A stretch of DNA of 64,000 nt from Benincasa hispida (Eukaryota; Streptophyta; Magnoliopsida; Cucurbitales; Cucurbitaceae): contig NC_052349.1 in NCBI RefSeq assembly GCF_009727055.1, forward strand, positions 40,442,840-40,506,839, written 5' to 3'. Position numbers and translations under genes: made by a program. Shown one piece after another: positions 10,401 to 21,148 of this stretch. A model generated the notes under the pieces. It worked only from the letters and a program-made list of their open reading frames with translations. It did not search any database and was not told the DNA's origin. Position 1 is the first letter of the stretch. Every line of letters starts with the position of its first letter.

Positions 10401-12558
10401 AGACGTCCAATTATCATAGTTTGCACACTCTGGGCAGTAGCACTGCGAATTTTTTACATCACATTAAGTGTTTGCTTCAAAAGACCACACTTCCATACGG
10501 TGACATAAGATACCAACCATAAAATTGCTCCAACTGCAAGTGGGATTGCATCCAACTGAAAACTCCTAGTTCTGCCAAACTTGTCAGCCAATGTTCCGCC
10601 AACAAAAGATCCAATTGTGGCACCAATAAGGAGTGTACTGACAATCCATCCTACAAAAATATGTCATATCATAGAAAGCTGAGATTGATAGTCATCTAGA
10701 AGCCATGAAAATAAGAGCTTAGAATAAATTTTAGTTTCTGAAATTCACAAGAAACACTTAATAGTAACTTCCCAGAATTTCTTTAAAAGAAAATAGTAGT
10801 AAGAGAACTTCCCAGTTCATCAAATCAAGCAAGTGATGTGGGTGAAAATATACTTCTAAAAACTATTAGATGCATAAATTGTGGATATGAGATAGATAGA
10901 GAAAGAGAGTGTCTCTGAAATATATTACAATCCTTGCCTTGTACGACAGTATTTTCCAAAATTCCAAGATCCTTGGAGAGGTACTCGAGGGCACCATTTA
11001 CCACCCTGAAACAAACAAATAATGTAACTTTAAACCTTAAACAGAATAATAAGTTATCCACTGACCCTTTTTTCTCTCATTTCCCTTTTTCTGATCTCTT
11101 CTTTTTTTTTTTTTTTTTTTTTTTTTTAGGTGGGGGAAGCTGCAAATATATTTACTCCATGAAAATGGTACCCGAGATGGTAACCGAATAAAATGGCTCC
11201 TAAACAAGCAACACCAACGAATGGCAGAACAGTTCCAGAAGATTTGCCTGTAGGCTTGGCAGGAACGACACCCTCCACATCCTCACCTGCAATATATAAA
11301 CAAGTTAGTGGCAACAGCATGCCCTGTTCATTAAAGGCCAAAGTATTATGTTATAAATTTGATCTTCAATATCAATATGCAAAAATACATCATCTTAGCC
11401 TTAAACATCTTTGTAAGTAATTGCCATATACTCTTTCCCTTGAGGTTGGAGGTTCAAATTCTCCTACCCCACATCTGTTGTATTTTAGAAAAAAAATCAT
11501 GCCACATAAACGAAAAAGTCTTTGTGAAAAAATCATTATTGCAAGAAGCCCATGAAAATCAAGACATGGTTATGGAATTCCACCTTTTGAAGAACAGGTG
11601 TGATTGATCAATGTCAAACAAAGATGTGAAGAAAATGTTTCTTCCAAAAGCACTTACAGAAGAAGCGCTTTCAGTTTTAAAATCACCATTTGCAAAAGCC
11701 ATTCCACACACAATATAGGTAAAACACTTTCTCAATAGACATTATGGAAGAAGCAGTCTAAAAGCATTTTAAAGTACTTTTAGAAATTTAAGAATCACTT
11801 CTGACCATAAGAGTGCCTTTGAACTTGAAGAAGCATTCTAAATCCACTTTAAAATGCTTTTTTAGTGTTATTAGAAACTTCAAAATAATTTTTGGCCACA
11901 CAGCCAAACAGCATGTTTTTTATTACTCAACACCAAAAGTCACACCAAACTCACATACAATGAACATGGACCTATGGATGAAATCTTAGAACTCGAGGAT
12001 ACAGTCGTACAACGTATAGAACAGTAAGGTAGTGACCCATGGATGAAATCTAACCCATCAAATGAGAAACATGTGAACACACTTCAACAGACAATTAAAT
12101 ACCAACTACGGTGAAGCAAAACAAGTTCAAAGAAACATAGAAAAAGAAGTAGAAGCAGAACAAAGATTGGACGAAGTGGACCCAAAGTGGCAACCAGTTA
12201 AGTCAAAGTCAATTCCTCAAGTGACATTGAGATTCATCACATCATTCTAATGGAGTGAATAAAAAATTCAAAACCCAATTGAATGAAGCAGGGTAAAGAT
12301 AGACAGAGTACCATAAGCGTGTGTCTTGAGTGACTGATATTTAGCAGAAGGACGAGAAATGCCATCAAATCCAAGTCGAATACGTCTCATCTCAGTCTCC
12401 ATGGTTTCAGAGCCGAAGCTTAAACCACAGCAACCATTTCTTTCAGTCATTCGAAGGCTTCCCAATCCCAAACGCCTTCCAGATTCCCCCAAAACCCTTC
12501 GGTTTTGAAACCCAGAAGAACAACTTGCGCCACTTTTGACCAACGCCGAAGCCTGCAT
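7402..12558 (-). CDS. pGlcT: Plastidic glucose transporter (pGlcT/GLT1 type), 13 coding exons
   Basis: Predicted to move glucose across the chloroplast inner envelope, exporting products of starch breakdown. It is a major-facilitator sugar transporter with 12 expected membrane helices. Exons in order: 12558-12312, 11286-11172, 11005-10938, 10650-10518, 10442-10343, 10241-10129, 9396-9303, 9202-9049, 8668-8522, 8422-8349, 8264-8176, 8079-7965, 7584-7402. Phases agree throughout and give 543 aa, close to the family's length (about 546 in Arabidopsis, from memory). Residues 1 to about 90 are Ser/Arg-rich without a membrane segment and look like a transit peptide. Family motifs include DKFGRTR (166-172), ISPESPRW (280-287), QQLSGINAVVYYS (353-365) and VETKGRSLEEIE (525-536). 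The start is the first ATG of the homologous exon. Coding intron 3 is GC-AG. No frame break is seen, so the gene appears functional. Confidence 0.95.
9884..9909. repeat. (TA)n microsatellite in a transporter intron
   Basis: Uninterrupted TA dinucleotides, about 12 units, in the intron between coding exons 6 and 7. Confidence 0.9.
10651..10937 (-). other. GC-AG intron in the glucose transporter gene
   Basis: The donor reads CAAG followed by GCAAGG and the acceptor reads TTTTTGTAG. Only this junction keeps the frame (CAA G joined to GA TGG, giving Q-G-W as in the family). A GT donor is not available nearby. Confidence 0.8.
11103..11127. repeat. Poly(T) tract in a transporter intron
   Basis: A run of about 25 T on the plus strand lies between coding exons 3 and 2. 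On the transcribed strand it is poly(A), 45 bases after the exon 2 donor. Confidence 0.8.
11630..11910. mobile_element. Candidate MITE remnant in transporter intron 1
   Basis: Rich in the words AAAAGCACTT, AAAGTACTTTTAGAAATT and AATGCTTTTTTAGTGTTA. This is a pattern common in small plant miniature elements with AAGTGCTTTT-like repeats. A similar stretch lies in a CRS2-like gene intron at about 57478-57740. Clean terminal repeats and target duplication were not found. Confidence 0.35.
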
Positions 12559-12573
12559 TCTTTCTTAACCCCA

Positions 12574-12771
12574 CTGAGAAAATTCCACACACCCCAAAAA
12601 GTCAAATCCATAAATTAATGAAACCCCATTAACCAATTCAAAACTAAATTAATGAATTTACCCCCAAAACCCGAGTGGGTACTTAACTCCTTTGTGTGTA
12701 TGCAAAGCAACCAAATGGTTCGATCTTCCATGTTCACAGAGAAAGGAAATAACAGAGAGAAATGCACATAC
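12574..12771 (-). other. Probable 5' UTR intron of the glucose transporter gene
   Basis: On the minus strand a strong donor (CGG then GTATGTGC) and an acceptor (TTTTCTCAG) lie upstream of the start codon, giving a 198-base intron 16 bases before the ATG. The transcription start was not located, and the AG-rich leader extends to at least 12990. This is inferred from splice motifs only. Confidence 0.5.
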
Positions 12772-13020
12772 CCGAAATGAAACCCACAAAGCAAATCGTT
12801 TAGCAGATTTCTGATTGGAGACTCTGCAAGCAAATTTCAATCTGTTCTTCTTTATCTGAAGTGGGTTTTATCAGTGACAGCGAAGAAATGCTTTGAAGAA
12901 TCCGCAAGAGCAAAAAGGAGAGAGAAAAGAGAGTGAAGGGTGTTTTACTAAGAACAGAACCGATAAGAAAAATGAAAGGAAAGTAAACCAAACAGAAGAA
13001 TCCGATTGTTTACGGCTCTT

Positions 13021-15137
13021 TCCACTTTCTTTATTAAGCTTCTCTATTCCATGAATTGGATCGGATCGGATTGCTCATAAATTTTTCTTCGTTGAAATGC
13101 ACTAATTAACTTAACCTTTACATGATTCGAAAAGATGAAGATCCCGTTGTTTACTCGACAGTTGAGTCCACGCTGAGCCATCGCAATTCGCAACAAACTG
13201 CCGATAGATCTTTTTTCTTTTTTCTTTTTTACTGTATGTAGTTGAGATGAAACTTAAATGGTTAAATATAGAAGTCTCAAATTTATGCAAATATGATGAA
13301 AATATCGATAAAATGTAAAAAATTTAAATTAACAAATTTAAAAAGAATTTGTGTAAAAAATATAAAAATAACAAATTTAAATTAATAAATAAATCAGATA
13401 TACTTTTTAAATAAATTAAAATTTTTATTATTTATATTATATTCACCTTATTGATATTTTATTATGTTTTTTCATGAATTTTTTACAATTAAATGAAAAT
13501 GTCGCTTCACACTTCGTCGATATTAGATTAATAAAAATGTGGATAGACATGTTGTTTCACACCTCGTGTTGATGAAAATGTCTCGTGTCGATATCAAATG
13601 GAAATATCAAGATGTGATAAATATTTGATACTATAGTTAAGAGATAAATTTCTGAACTTAGAGATTAATAATATAAGTTCCTGAGAGTAGAGCTAGATTT
13701 TATGTTTAGAAAATTGGATAGTAACGGCTATCTCATTCATAATTTGACACATCATCATATGATATATTAAGATATCATTCATTTATTATTTGAACCCTAT
13801 ATCATTCTTAAATTATACTTTTATGGCAACAATTAATAGATGTGGTATAGAAAAATTTTCATACTATAATAATAATATAATTTTTTCCAGAAATTTCGTA
13901 AATTTAACAAACAACCATCTAATTTTAAAAATCGATATACAACTTTTAAATCATAGATTTCTTTTCCGATAACAAAGGGAAAATATGGAGATTTGAATTT
14001 TTATTTATTAAAAAAATATGTGTAAATTATTAATAAACTATACTCCTCTTAACTTAAAAACAATGATTTTTTATCGTAAAAAAAATTAATAACTTGAAAT
14101 AAACACACGGTGTCCGATTAAAAACTCTAACCATACTATCTTCGATCTTCCTATTAATAAATTTCTTAATTTATTATAATTAATTGATATAGTATTGAAA
14201 TTTTTTAACTAAAATATTATTGTTCAACATATATTTGAATTTTAAAATGCAAAGATACATCAAATATTACGAAAAAAAATCGAAGACGTATTTGCCTTCT
14301 TACTATTTTGACAAGAAGTGTGGTGGTATTCACACTTTAAATTTCAAAACAAAATTTGTTAATAAATATTTTAGTTCGAAAACTTTTATACATGTAGTAA
14401 ATAAACTTTAGTTTATAATAATTTAATTATTATATTTCTAATTTTTTTTATTTATTTTCCATTTTGTGAAATAAAAAAACATTGATATAACTTTTAAAAG
14501 ATTAAAGATTAAATTAAAAATAAAAAATATTTAAGTATGATAATTATAGTCAATTTGATTTTTTTTTAGTTTAACCTTTGACTAGGACTAGAATATTGCG
14601 TTTAATTATTATTTTTACATTTTAATTATGTTCAATCTAACTCTTTATGAAGGTTACTGATATTTTAGGGGCAATTTTGACGTAAAAAATAATATTTCAA
14701 TTAATTTAAAGATTTAAAGATGTAGATAATTAGGGAATTGGGGATAAGTTTAATAAATTTGGTGATGGAAGGAGATGAGACAATATATGTTGTTGTGTTG
14801 TGCCTTCGTGGATCCACGTCATACTTCTGACAACTTCATTTCCAGTCCACGTGGAAACCTTTCAACCGCTCCAAACTTGGTACGCTGCTCTAACTAACAG
14901 ATTATATAATTTTACGTTCACGGTAAAAATAAATTTACCTCTTTACTTTACACGCTGTAATTTGTATATTTAATATAAAATTCCTTTTTACCAAGTCGAG
15001 GCATTCAAATTATTCCTTATTACTATCTGAGGACTTTATAGACTCGCAGATTAGAAACTCTAATGATATAAGATTAATTAGTTAAACTCTTCAATTAAAT
15101 TAATCAATATTTATTAACTATCGATCACTCCACTCAA
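13021..15137. other. AT-rich intergenic region, no gene seen
   Basis: Upstream side of the transporter gene. Only short AT-driven frames are present, with no homology, RNA gene or clear repeat boundary recognised. Part of it presumably holds the transporter promoter, but no convincing TATA box could be fixed. Confidence 0.5.
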
Positions 15138-15832
15138 GGGCCATTTGGATTAAGGTTTTCTCAATGCTCAAGAATTAAGGATGCATGAGAATTATATATC
15201 TGGGAATAAAATTATTGGGAATAAAAAATGACTATGTTTGGTTGTGCATGGGAAAACAATACCTGAGAATAGTATGTGTGGGAATTAAAGATAACTATGT
15301 TTAGTTGTGTAAGAAATGTTATCAATTTTTCTAGGAATAAGTAATACATGTGTTTGGTGTTGCATGGGAATATTTTTAGATCACCTAAGTAAATGTTATT
15401 TTTGTTTAAATTGTGTGATCACTTTCAAAATTTTGTGCAATTATAAATCATATAACTAATAAAAAAAACTTGCCTTAATTGGTTTTAAATAATTAATTTG
15501 TGCAGTTTTATTTTTATTATGCAATTATTAAAAACAACCTTAGGCAGCTACACTAAATTTTATTTCAAAAATGTTATATAACCAATATCAAAGTATAAAT
15601 ACTAAACGTAGACAAAATAAGCATTTATATTATGTCAATATTCGTAGTTACACACAAGAGTACAGTGCAACATTCATTCAAAATGAAGATACTTAGCAAG
15701 CACTAACATGCTAGCTCAAAATAAGGAGTACACATCATTTGATAAGGGCACCAAAATATACACATAATTGTCCATGTATAACATGTTATAAAATCTCCTA
15801 TTACATAGAAGATACTACGATATTCCCACAGT

Positions 15833-16899
15833 TTAAGAATGAACGTCTTCTTGCAAAATCTCCATTATGAATTTATATCTTTCATCATGTGGAAGATTAA
15901 AGAAATAATCAATCTGAGATTGGTCTTTAATGATAATCTTACCCGCTCTCACCTTTTGTCGAACACTTAATCCATCTACCTTTCTAATTTCACTAACTAA
16001 TGAGTTTTGACGTGCTTCTCTTATAGACTCTCGTTCAGCTACCTGTCGATAAAACATAGTAATTTCTTGAATGTTATTATTAGCGCTTGAAAGATGACTG
16101 CTCATAACATTCTCAAGACCATTCACTACCGTCACCAATGTGTCCATACTTCTTGCTCTTTTCTTACTAGACCTATTTGATGTATGTGCACTAGATTGTA
16201 TATTTGTTGCCGCTTCACTCATTGAGGTAGGTCCATCCACTTCTTCCCCTCCAACTATTGGTGGATCAGGCACATAAAAACCATCCATTTCTCTCCAAAA
16301 ATTATTGTTGTCTGTTTCTCGCTCTACTGCTTCAAACATGTCAACTGGACCTTCTGCACTAAGTTCATTGGCTCTATCTTTTCCAAAAATAATGGCTAAC
16401 TGTTCGTAGAACAGAAAAGACTTGTTTCTCAGTCCTTTTGCATTTGGATGACTCTGTGAAAATAAATATAAATCAACTTTTAATACATTTCAACAATAAC
16501 ATGATAACAATACACTAGCAATAAAAAAAATCTACATTTACCTTTACCCATTCATCAAATATATCTTTTTCTACTTTTATACACTTTTCTTTATCATTCC
16601 ATCCGTAGCTACTACAATTTGGGCCTAACATTTCAGCTATTGCGTTGTACTGCTTCTTCAACAGTTTAACTCTAGACTCTATGTGTGGTTGAGCGTTAAC
16701 TTCACAATTATGAATTTTTTTCGGTCATCCATTTCTCTATTTGATTGAGAAATCCTGGTTTGAAAGTACCATTATCAGCCTTCCATGTGCCAATGTTCGA
16801 TAACTCCAATAAGCATTCTACTAATTTCTCATCTTCTATTTTACTCCACATATGTTTCGACCTACTCGAACCAGCTGTAGATTTTTTGTTGACGTCCAT
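15833..16899 (-). pseudogene. Harbinger Myb/SANT-like protein, frameshifted
   Basis: The second Harbinger gene, a DNA-binding partner thought to help the transposase reach DNA. The N-terminal part (MDVNKK...HMWSKIEDEKLVECL) is the Myb/SANT-like domain. Homology continues in another frame (QPHIESRVKLLKKQYNAIAE), so a single-base frameshift lies in the T-run at about 16714-16721. An intron at 16454-16541 (donor GTAAATG, acceptor TTTTCACAG) leads to the second exon with SHPNAKGLRNKSF and a long acidic and polar tail ending at 15833. The broken reading frame makes it non-functional. Confidence 0.8.
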
Positions 16900-17136
16900 A
16901 TCTATGATTCATATCACATATTAGACTATTAAAACTCAAAACTTCACATGTAACATAGTATGAAAATCAAAACATACATCACATATCATAATTATGAAAT
17001 AAGTAGCAATATAATAGTTCATAATGTTTCATAAAAGCTTATAACAAGGTGCATGTTTACATCATAATAATACATCCTAGTATTAATATCTAATGCCCCT
17101 CCACTCCTCAAACATCTCAATTGCTAAGTTATCTCT

Positions 17137-18446
17137 TCAATTTGTCCATTTATTTGAACTCTCAACATGTGTTATTCGATCACTATCCATGTCAAAAGTA
17201 CTTGAATGAGTGTCTCCAACTTCATCTTCTTCTAACGGATCTACAGGCATTTCTCTTCTTATAAGATTATGGATGAGACAATAAGTTGTAATAATACGAC
17301 ATTGAACTTTTACTGGATAGTAAGATTTCCCTCGAAGAATAGCCCATCGACTTTTTAATAGCCCAAATGCTCGTTCTATTATATTTCTTGCAGATGAATG
17401 CTTCATATTAAAAAATTCAGGTGGAGTCTTGGTTGGTATCCTTGCATCCAATCATTTAAATGATATCGTTGTCCTCTGTAAGAAGCCAAAAATCCTTCAC
17501 TATTTGTATAGCCAGCATCACATAGATAATAACAACCTAAATACACCAATTGAATACTTAAGAATGTATGTACAAAGTATTTCTAATCCAAACTACATAC
17601 CAATCCTAATATCAAACATGTTACCTTTTGGAATCTTTAATCCATTCCTCCTAGATATAACATCTCGTAAAACTCTTGAGTCAAAAGCTAAACCTTCCCA
17701 TCCAGGTAAAACATAGATAAATTGCATATCTTGGGAGCAAACTCCTAAGACATTAGTAGCAATTTCATTCTTCCTGGTTTGATACCTAGGTCTATCAAGA
17801 ATACCCACATTGACTTTAATATAGGTTCCATATAGTGCACCTAGACAATTCTACATACAGAGAAGACTTTAAATTAATTAAACCACCTACTAATATTTAA
17901 ACATGAATAAAACTATAAAACAAAAATTACCTTAAACCACTTCCATTTTTCATCCAAGCAGTTGGCAGAAACAGGCTCAGGATGTTTAAGTAATAACTCA
18001 TGTAGTCGTATCACAGAGTTCAAAACTATATTAAAATGTCTACTAATTGTTTCTCCTAAACGTGCAAAATGTCGACGATTTTTAACATCATGTGCAAGGA
18101 TATGTAAAAATATTGCAACCATCTCCTCAACATCTACATGTATCGTGCCTCTTAATTTGCCAGTTGTTTTAAGCATATGACATAATATAGTAAAACATCT
18201 TCTATCCATTCGTGTCATCTCAAAACATGCTAAATCACTCTTATGTATTAAACGAAAAAAATTTAATTGTCTAATTCGATGCCTATAGAAAGAACTTCCA
18301 CTCATAATTCTGTCACGTGTTTGTCCTTTATACAATAGTATTACTACCAATAGAAAAGATGTTTTCATTGCTTGTTTTATTATCTCTAAATATGACAACA
18401 ATACAATAAGAATTTGTTGTTCAATAGTTGATTGTATGTCATTCAT
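17137..18446 (-). pseudogene. PIF/Harbinger DDE transposase (DDE_Tnp_4 type), catalytic Asp lost
   Basis: Exons on the minus strand: A, 18446 or earlier to 17931 (N-terminal helix-turn-helix region, LGETISRHFNIVL); B, 17850-17625 (GALYGTYIKV to LRDVISRRNG); C, 17536 to 17137 (YYLCDAGYTNSEGFLASYRG and SARNIIERAFGLLKSRW). The family's first catalytic Asp lies in GALDGT. Here that codon (17830-17832) is TAT, Tyr. The second Asp (CDAGYTN) and the Glu (IIERAFG) remain. The frame also shifts between LNDW and DARIP near 17446. Both lesions predict an inactive enzyme. Confidence 0.85.
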
Positions 18447-18960
18447 ATCTGCATGAAAAACGAAATATTTTATCCCATCATTAGTTAATTATAATAAACA
18501 ATTCTTAGAAATAAATCACAATGTAGAAAATCAACTCATTCAATACATCAAAAGAGAACAAAAAAACGTGCAGAATGAATAGCAAATCAACATAAATGTT
18601 GGATTAAGTGTGTTCTATCTTACTGACGAAAAATAAATCATAGTGAAATATTGGATTAAGTGTGCAGAATGAATAGCAAATCATCAAATAAATCACAATG
18701 AATAGTAATTCTCTCTATAAAAATTAATTAGGAAAGGTAGATGGATTAAGTGTTTTATCTTACAGTAAATGGTCTATAAAATTATTAGGAAAGGTAGATG
18801 TGTTGACATCCATATCTATAAAAAGTTATCCATCCATCTATTTCATCTTAATCAATTTTCTCTATCGTTTATGCTCTCTACATATCATATAGCAAATTTC
18901 CTTTATCGTCTTCATCCTATCGTGTACACTTCCAACCCGATCGTCTACATCCTATCGTGT

Positions 18961-19430
18961 ACTTTCTGTCGCCTACACGCTCAACTCCAATCCTGCAGTC
19001 TCCTACCCAATCGTCTACACGCTTTACCTCTATCGTGTAGACGCTTGTCTATCGTTTACTTTTTTTCCAACGATCGTCTAGCCTTTTTCTAACGATCGTT
19101 CTAGCTTCACCTTTCTATCGCCTACACGCTCAAACCAATCGTGCAATCTCCTACCCCATCGTCTACACGTTTATCGTCTATCGTGTAGACGCTTGTCTTA
19201 TCGTTTACCTTTTTCCCAACGATCGTCTAGCCTTTTTCTCAACGATCGTTTAGCCTTCACCTTTCTGTCGCCTACACGCTCAACCCAATCGTGCAGTCTC
19301 CTACCCCATCGTCTACACGCTTACCTCTATCATGTAGACACTTGTCCTATCTTTTACCTTTTTCCCAATGACCGTCTAGATATTTGACTACGATTGTCTA
19401 GCCTTTTTCTCAACGATCGTCTACCCTCAT
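18961..19430. repeat. 150-bp tandem array rich in ACGATCGT words
   Basis: The phrase CGCCTACACGCTCAA recurs at about 18970, 19120 and 19270, giving a period of 149-150 bases and two and a half to three units. Each unit contains TCGTGTAGACG and two or three copies of AACGATCGTYTA. It lies in the Harbinger element between its transposase and its right end. Confidence 0.85.
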
Positions 19431-19515
19431 TTAGCCTTCACCTCTCAATGATCATTTAGTCTTTGACAACGATCGTTTAGCCTCCTTTTTTTCCTCCTTC
19501 TTATAAAATAAAATA

Positions 19516-19830
19516 AGTGACTGGAGATTGAAGAGAGGAAGGGAGACAACAATGTTCGACAGTGGTGAATAAAGACAGTAGTGTTCGACAGTAGTGAATT
19601 TCGACCATGGATGTAATTTCTAATTTACTGAGTACCAAATGCTAAAATCAATGATTGGAGATTGAAGATGGGAAGAGAGACAACAGTGTTTGACAGTAGT
19701 GAATTTCGACCATGGATCTAATTTCTAATTTACTGAGTACCAAATGCTAAAATCAGTGACTGGAGATTGAAGAGAGGAAGAGAGACAATAGTGAATAAAG
19801 ACATAAATTGAAGTGAGAAAAAAGACATAA
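19516..19830. repeat. Second tandem array in the Harbinger element
   Basis: The phrase TGAYTGGAGATTGAAGA starts units at about 19517, 19652 and 19757. The first two share a long segment ending TACTGAGTACCAAATGCTAAAATCA. Unit lengths are unequal (about 135 and 105 bases) because of an internal deletion. Confidence 0.8.
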
Positions 19831-20193
19831 ATGGAGATGGAAAGATTGTAAGTATCAATAGGGGAGCAGAAAATCACGCCGATGAGAAGAGAGGAAGAGA
19901 GATCGAAGCAAAACAATATATAGAAATGGCTGGCACCGAAGCAGAGAGATGGCCGACACTCAAAGCAGAGAGGTCGATTTTCACAGTTGGAAGGAAGAAA
20001 TTTCGTGATAGGAAGGGAAAGAAGAAAAGAAAACCCACACTTTTCAATGGGCATTCAATGTCTCATTTTGTGTGGGGAAAAAAACCTAGGAATTATCTTT
20101 TCCAAGGCAAATGAACAAAATCCACAAACCAAACATGGGCTTTGTAAGCCCATTCCCATTTCCACCCTCTTTTCCCTCCAACCAAACGGCCCC

Positions 20194-20919
20194 TAAAGAT
20201 CGATGGTTGCACTCTTTGCATTACGGATATATAGAAAATTTTCTAAAATAACCCCTTTAGTTTTCACATTTCAAAAATAGCACGCTTTCTGAAATCTTGT
20301 AGAATTGGTTTTTCTTGAGCCTTCTCAGGCGAGATCAAGTCTGAGATTGTGTTTGAAACGTAATGAATTCAAATTATCCAGTTGTGTAAAAGGATGAAAA
20401 TACCCCTGCTTTTAAAAAGCTCTTTCATATACTTGGAAACCCTTCAGACGATCTAGCTCCTCAACTTGCCAGAGCTATCCCTGCTTTCTCTGTGAAAATT
20501 TCCTTCTCCACAATTATTTGCATCCTTAAGCTTACTTATTTTATAGGTGTTTACTTCTTTAAGTATATTGTTTCATTTATAATTAGAGGTTTGCTAGGGT
20601 TTTTGAATGTACCTAAAGTATATGGATCAATACTCTTAACCCTTTCATATACAATGAAATCTAGCTTGATGACTGTGTATGTTGCAATATTTGTTTCTTT
20701 TTTGTATATATAGTATGTTATTGATGATTTTCTGGAATTTTCCAATGCTATTTCGATTGAATTTGTTTGAATCTCGACTAAGATTCAATGAAATGGGCTT
20801 AAGATCATTTGGATGTGTATCGAGATTGGGTTTATTACCTTTGAGTTTTGAGAATTTCGTATACGATCTCGGGATAAATGTAATCCGAGATCATCCCCGA
20901 GATTTTATACAGAATGGGA
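20194..20919. other. No gene seen
   Basis: Spacer between the Harbinger element and the next LTR element. It contains AGATTTGG-type low-complexity text and a short inverted motif (ATCTCGGG...CCCCGAGAT) at 20862-20902. The short frame at 20492-20713 is hydrophobic only because the DNA is AT-rich. Confidence 0.45.
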
Positions 20920-21148
20920 CAAAATATTGGGGATGATGCTCTAAAGTCTCGTGTCCTGTAGTTTGTAAACAGTTTCTATGAATACTTGTGATGTATAATA
21001 TATGATATTTTCTTCTCTATTTGACTTTGCATATTTGGATGTTTTATTTGCTTTACCACAAACCAATGAACTAAAATACTTGTTTGTCATTATGTAACTT
21101 AAGCATGTATGTGGTGACATACAAGTGAATCATGTCTTAAGTGATAAC

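Larger units (their letters stand above)
15138..20193 (-). mobile_element. PIF/Harbinger DNA transposon, 5.06 kb, inactivated
   Basis: Bounded by short inverted termini. The plus-strand left end GGGCCATTTGG matches the right end read in reverse (GGGCCGTTTGG) at 10 of 11 positions, a form typical of plant Tourist/Harbinger ends. Flanking triplets are CAA on the left and CTA or TAA on the right, depending on whether one extra C belongs to the element, so the 3-bp target duplication is imperfect. A subterminal word like TATGTTTGGTTGTGCATGGG recurs three times between 15230 and 15370. Inside are the two genes usual for the superfamily, a Myb-like gene and a DDE transposase, both on the minus strand and both broken. 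Two tandem arrays occupy the right third. Confidence 0.8.

Noticed and set aside
18961..19480. Regularly spaced CGATCG repeats as a CRISPR-like array
   Set aside because: A eukaryotic nuclear context, tandem units without unique spacers and no associated genes rule this out.
20862..20902. Inverted CTCGGG/CCCGAG motif as a hairpin regulator
   Set aside because: Short and isolated, with no associated gene.
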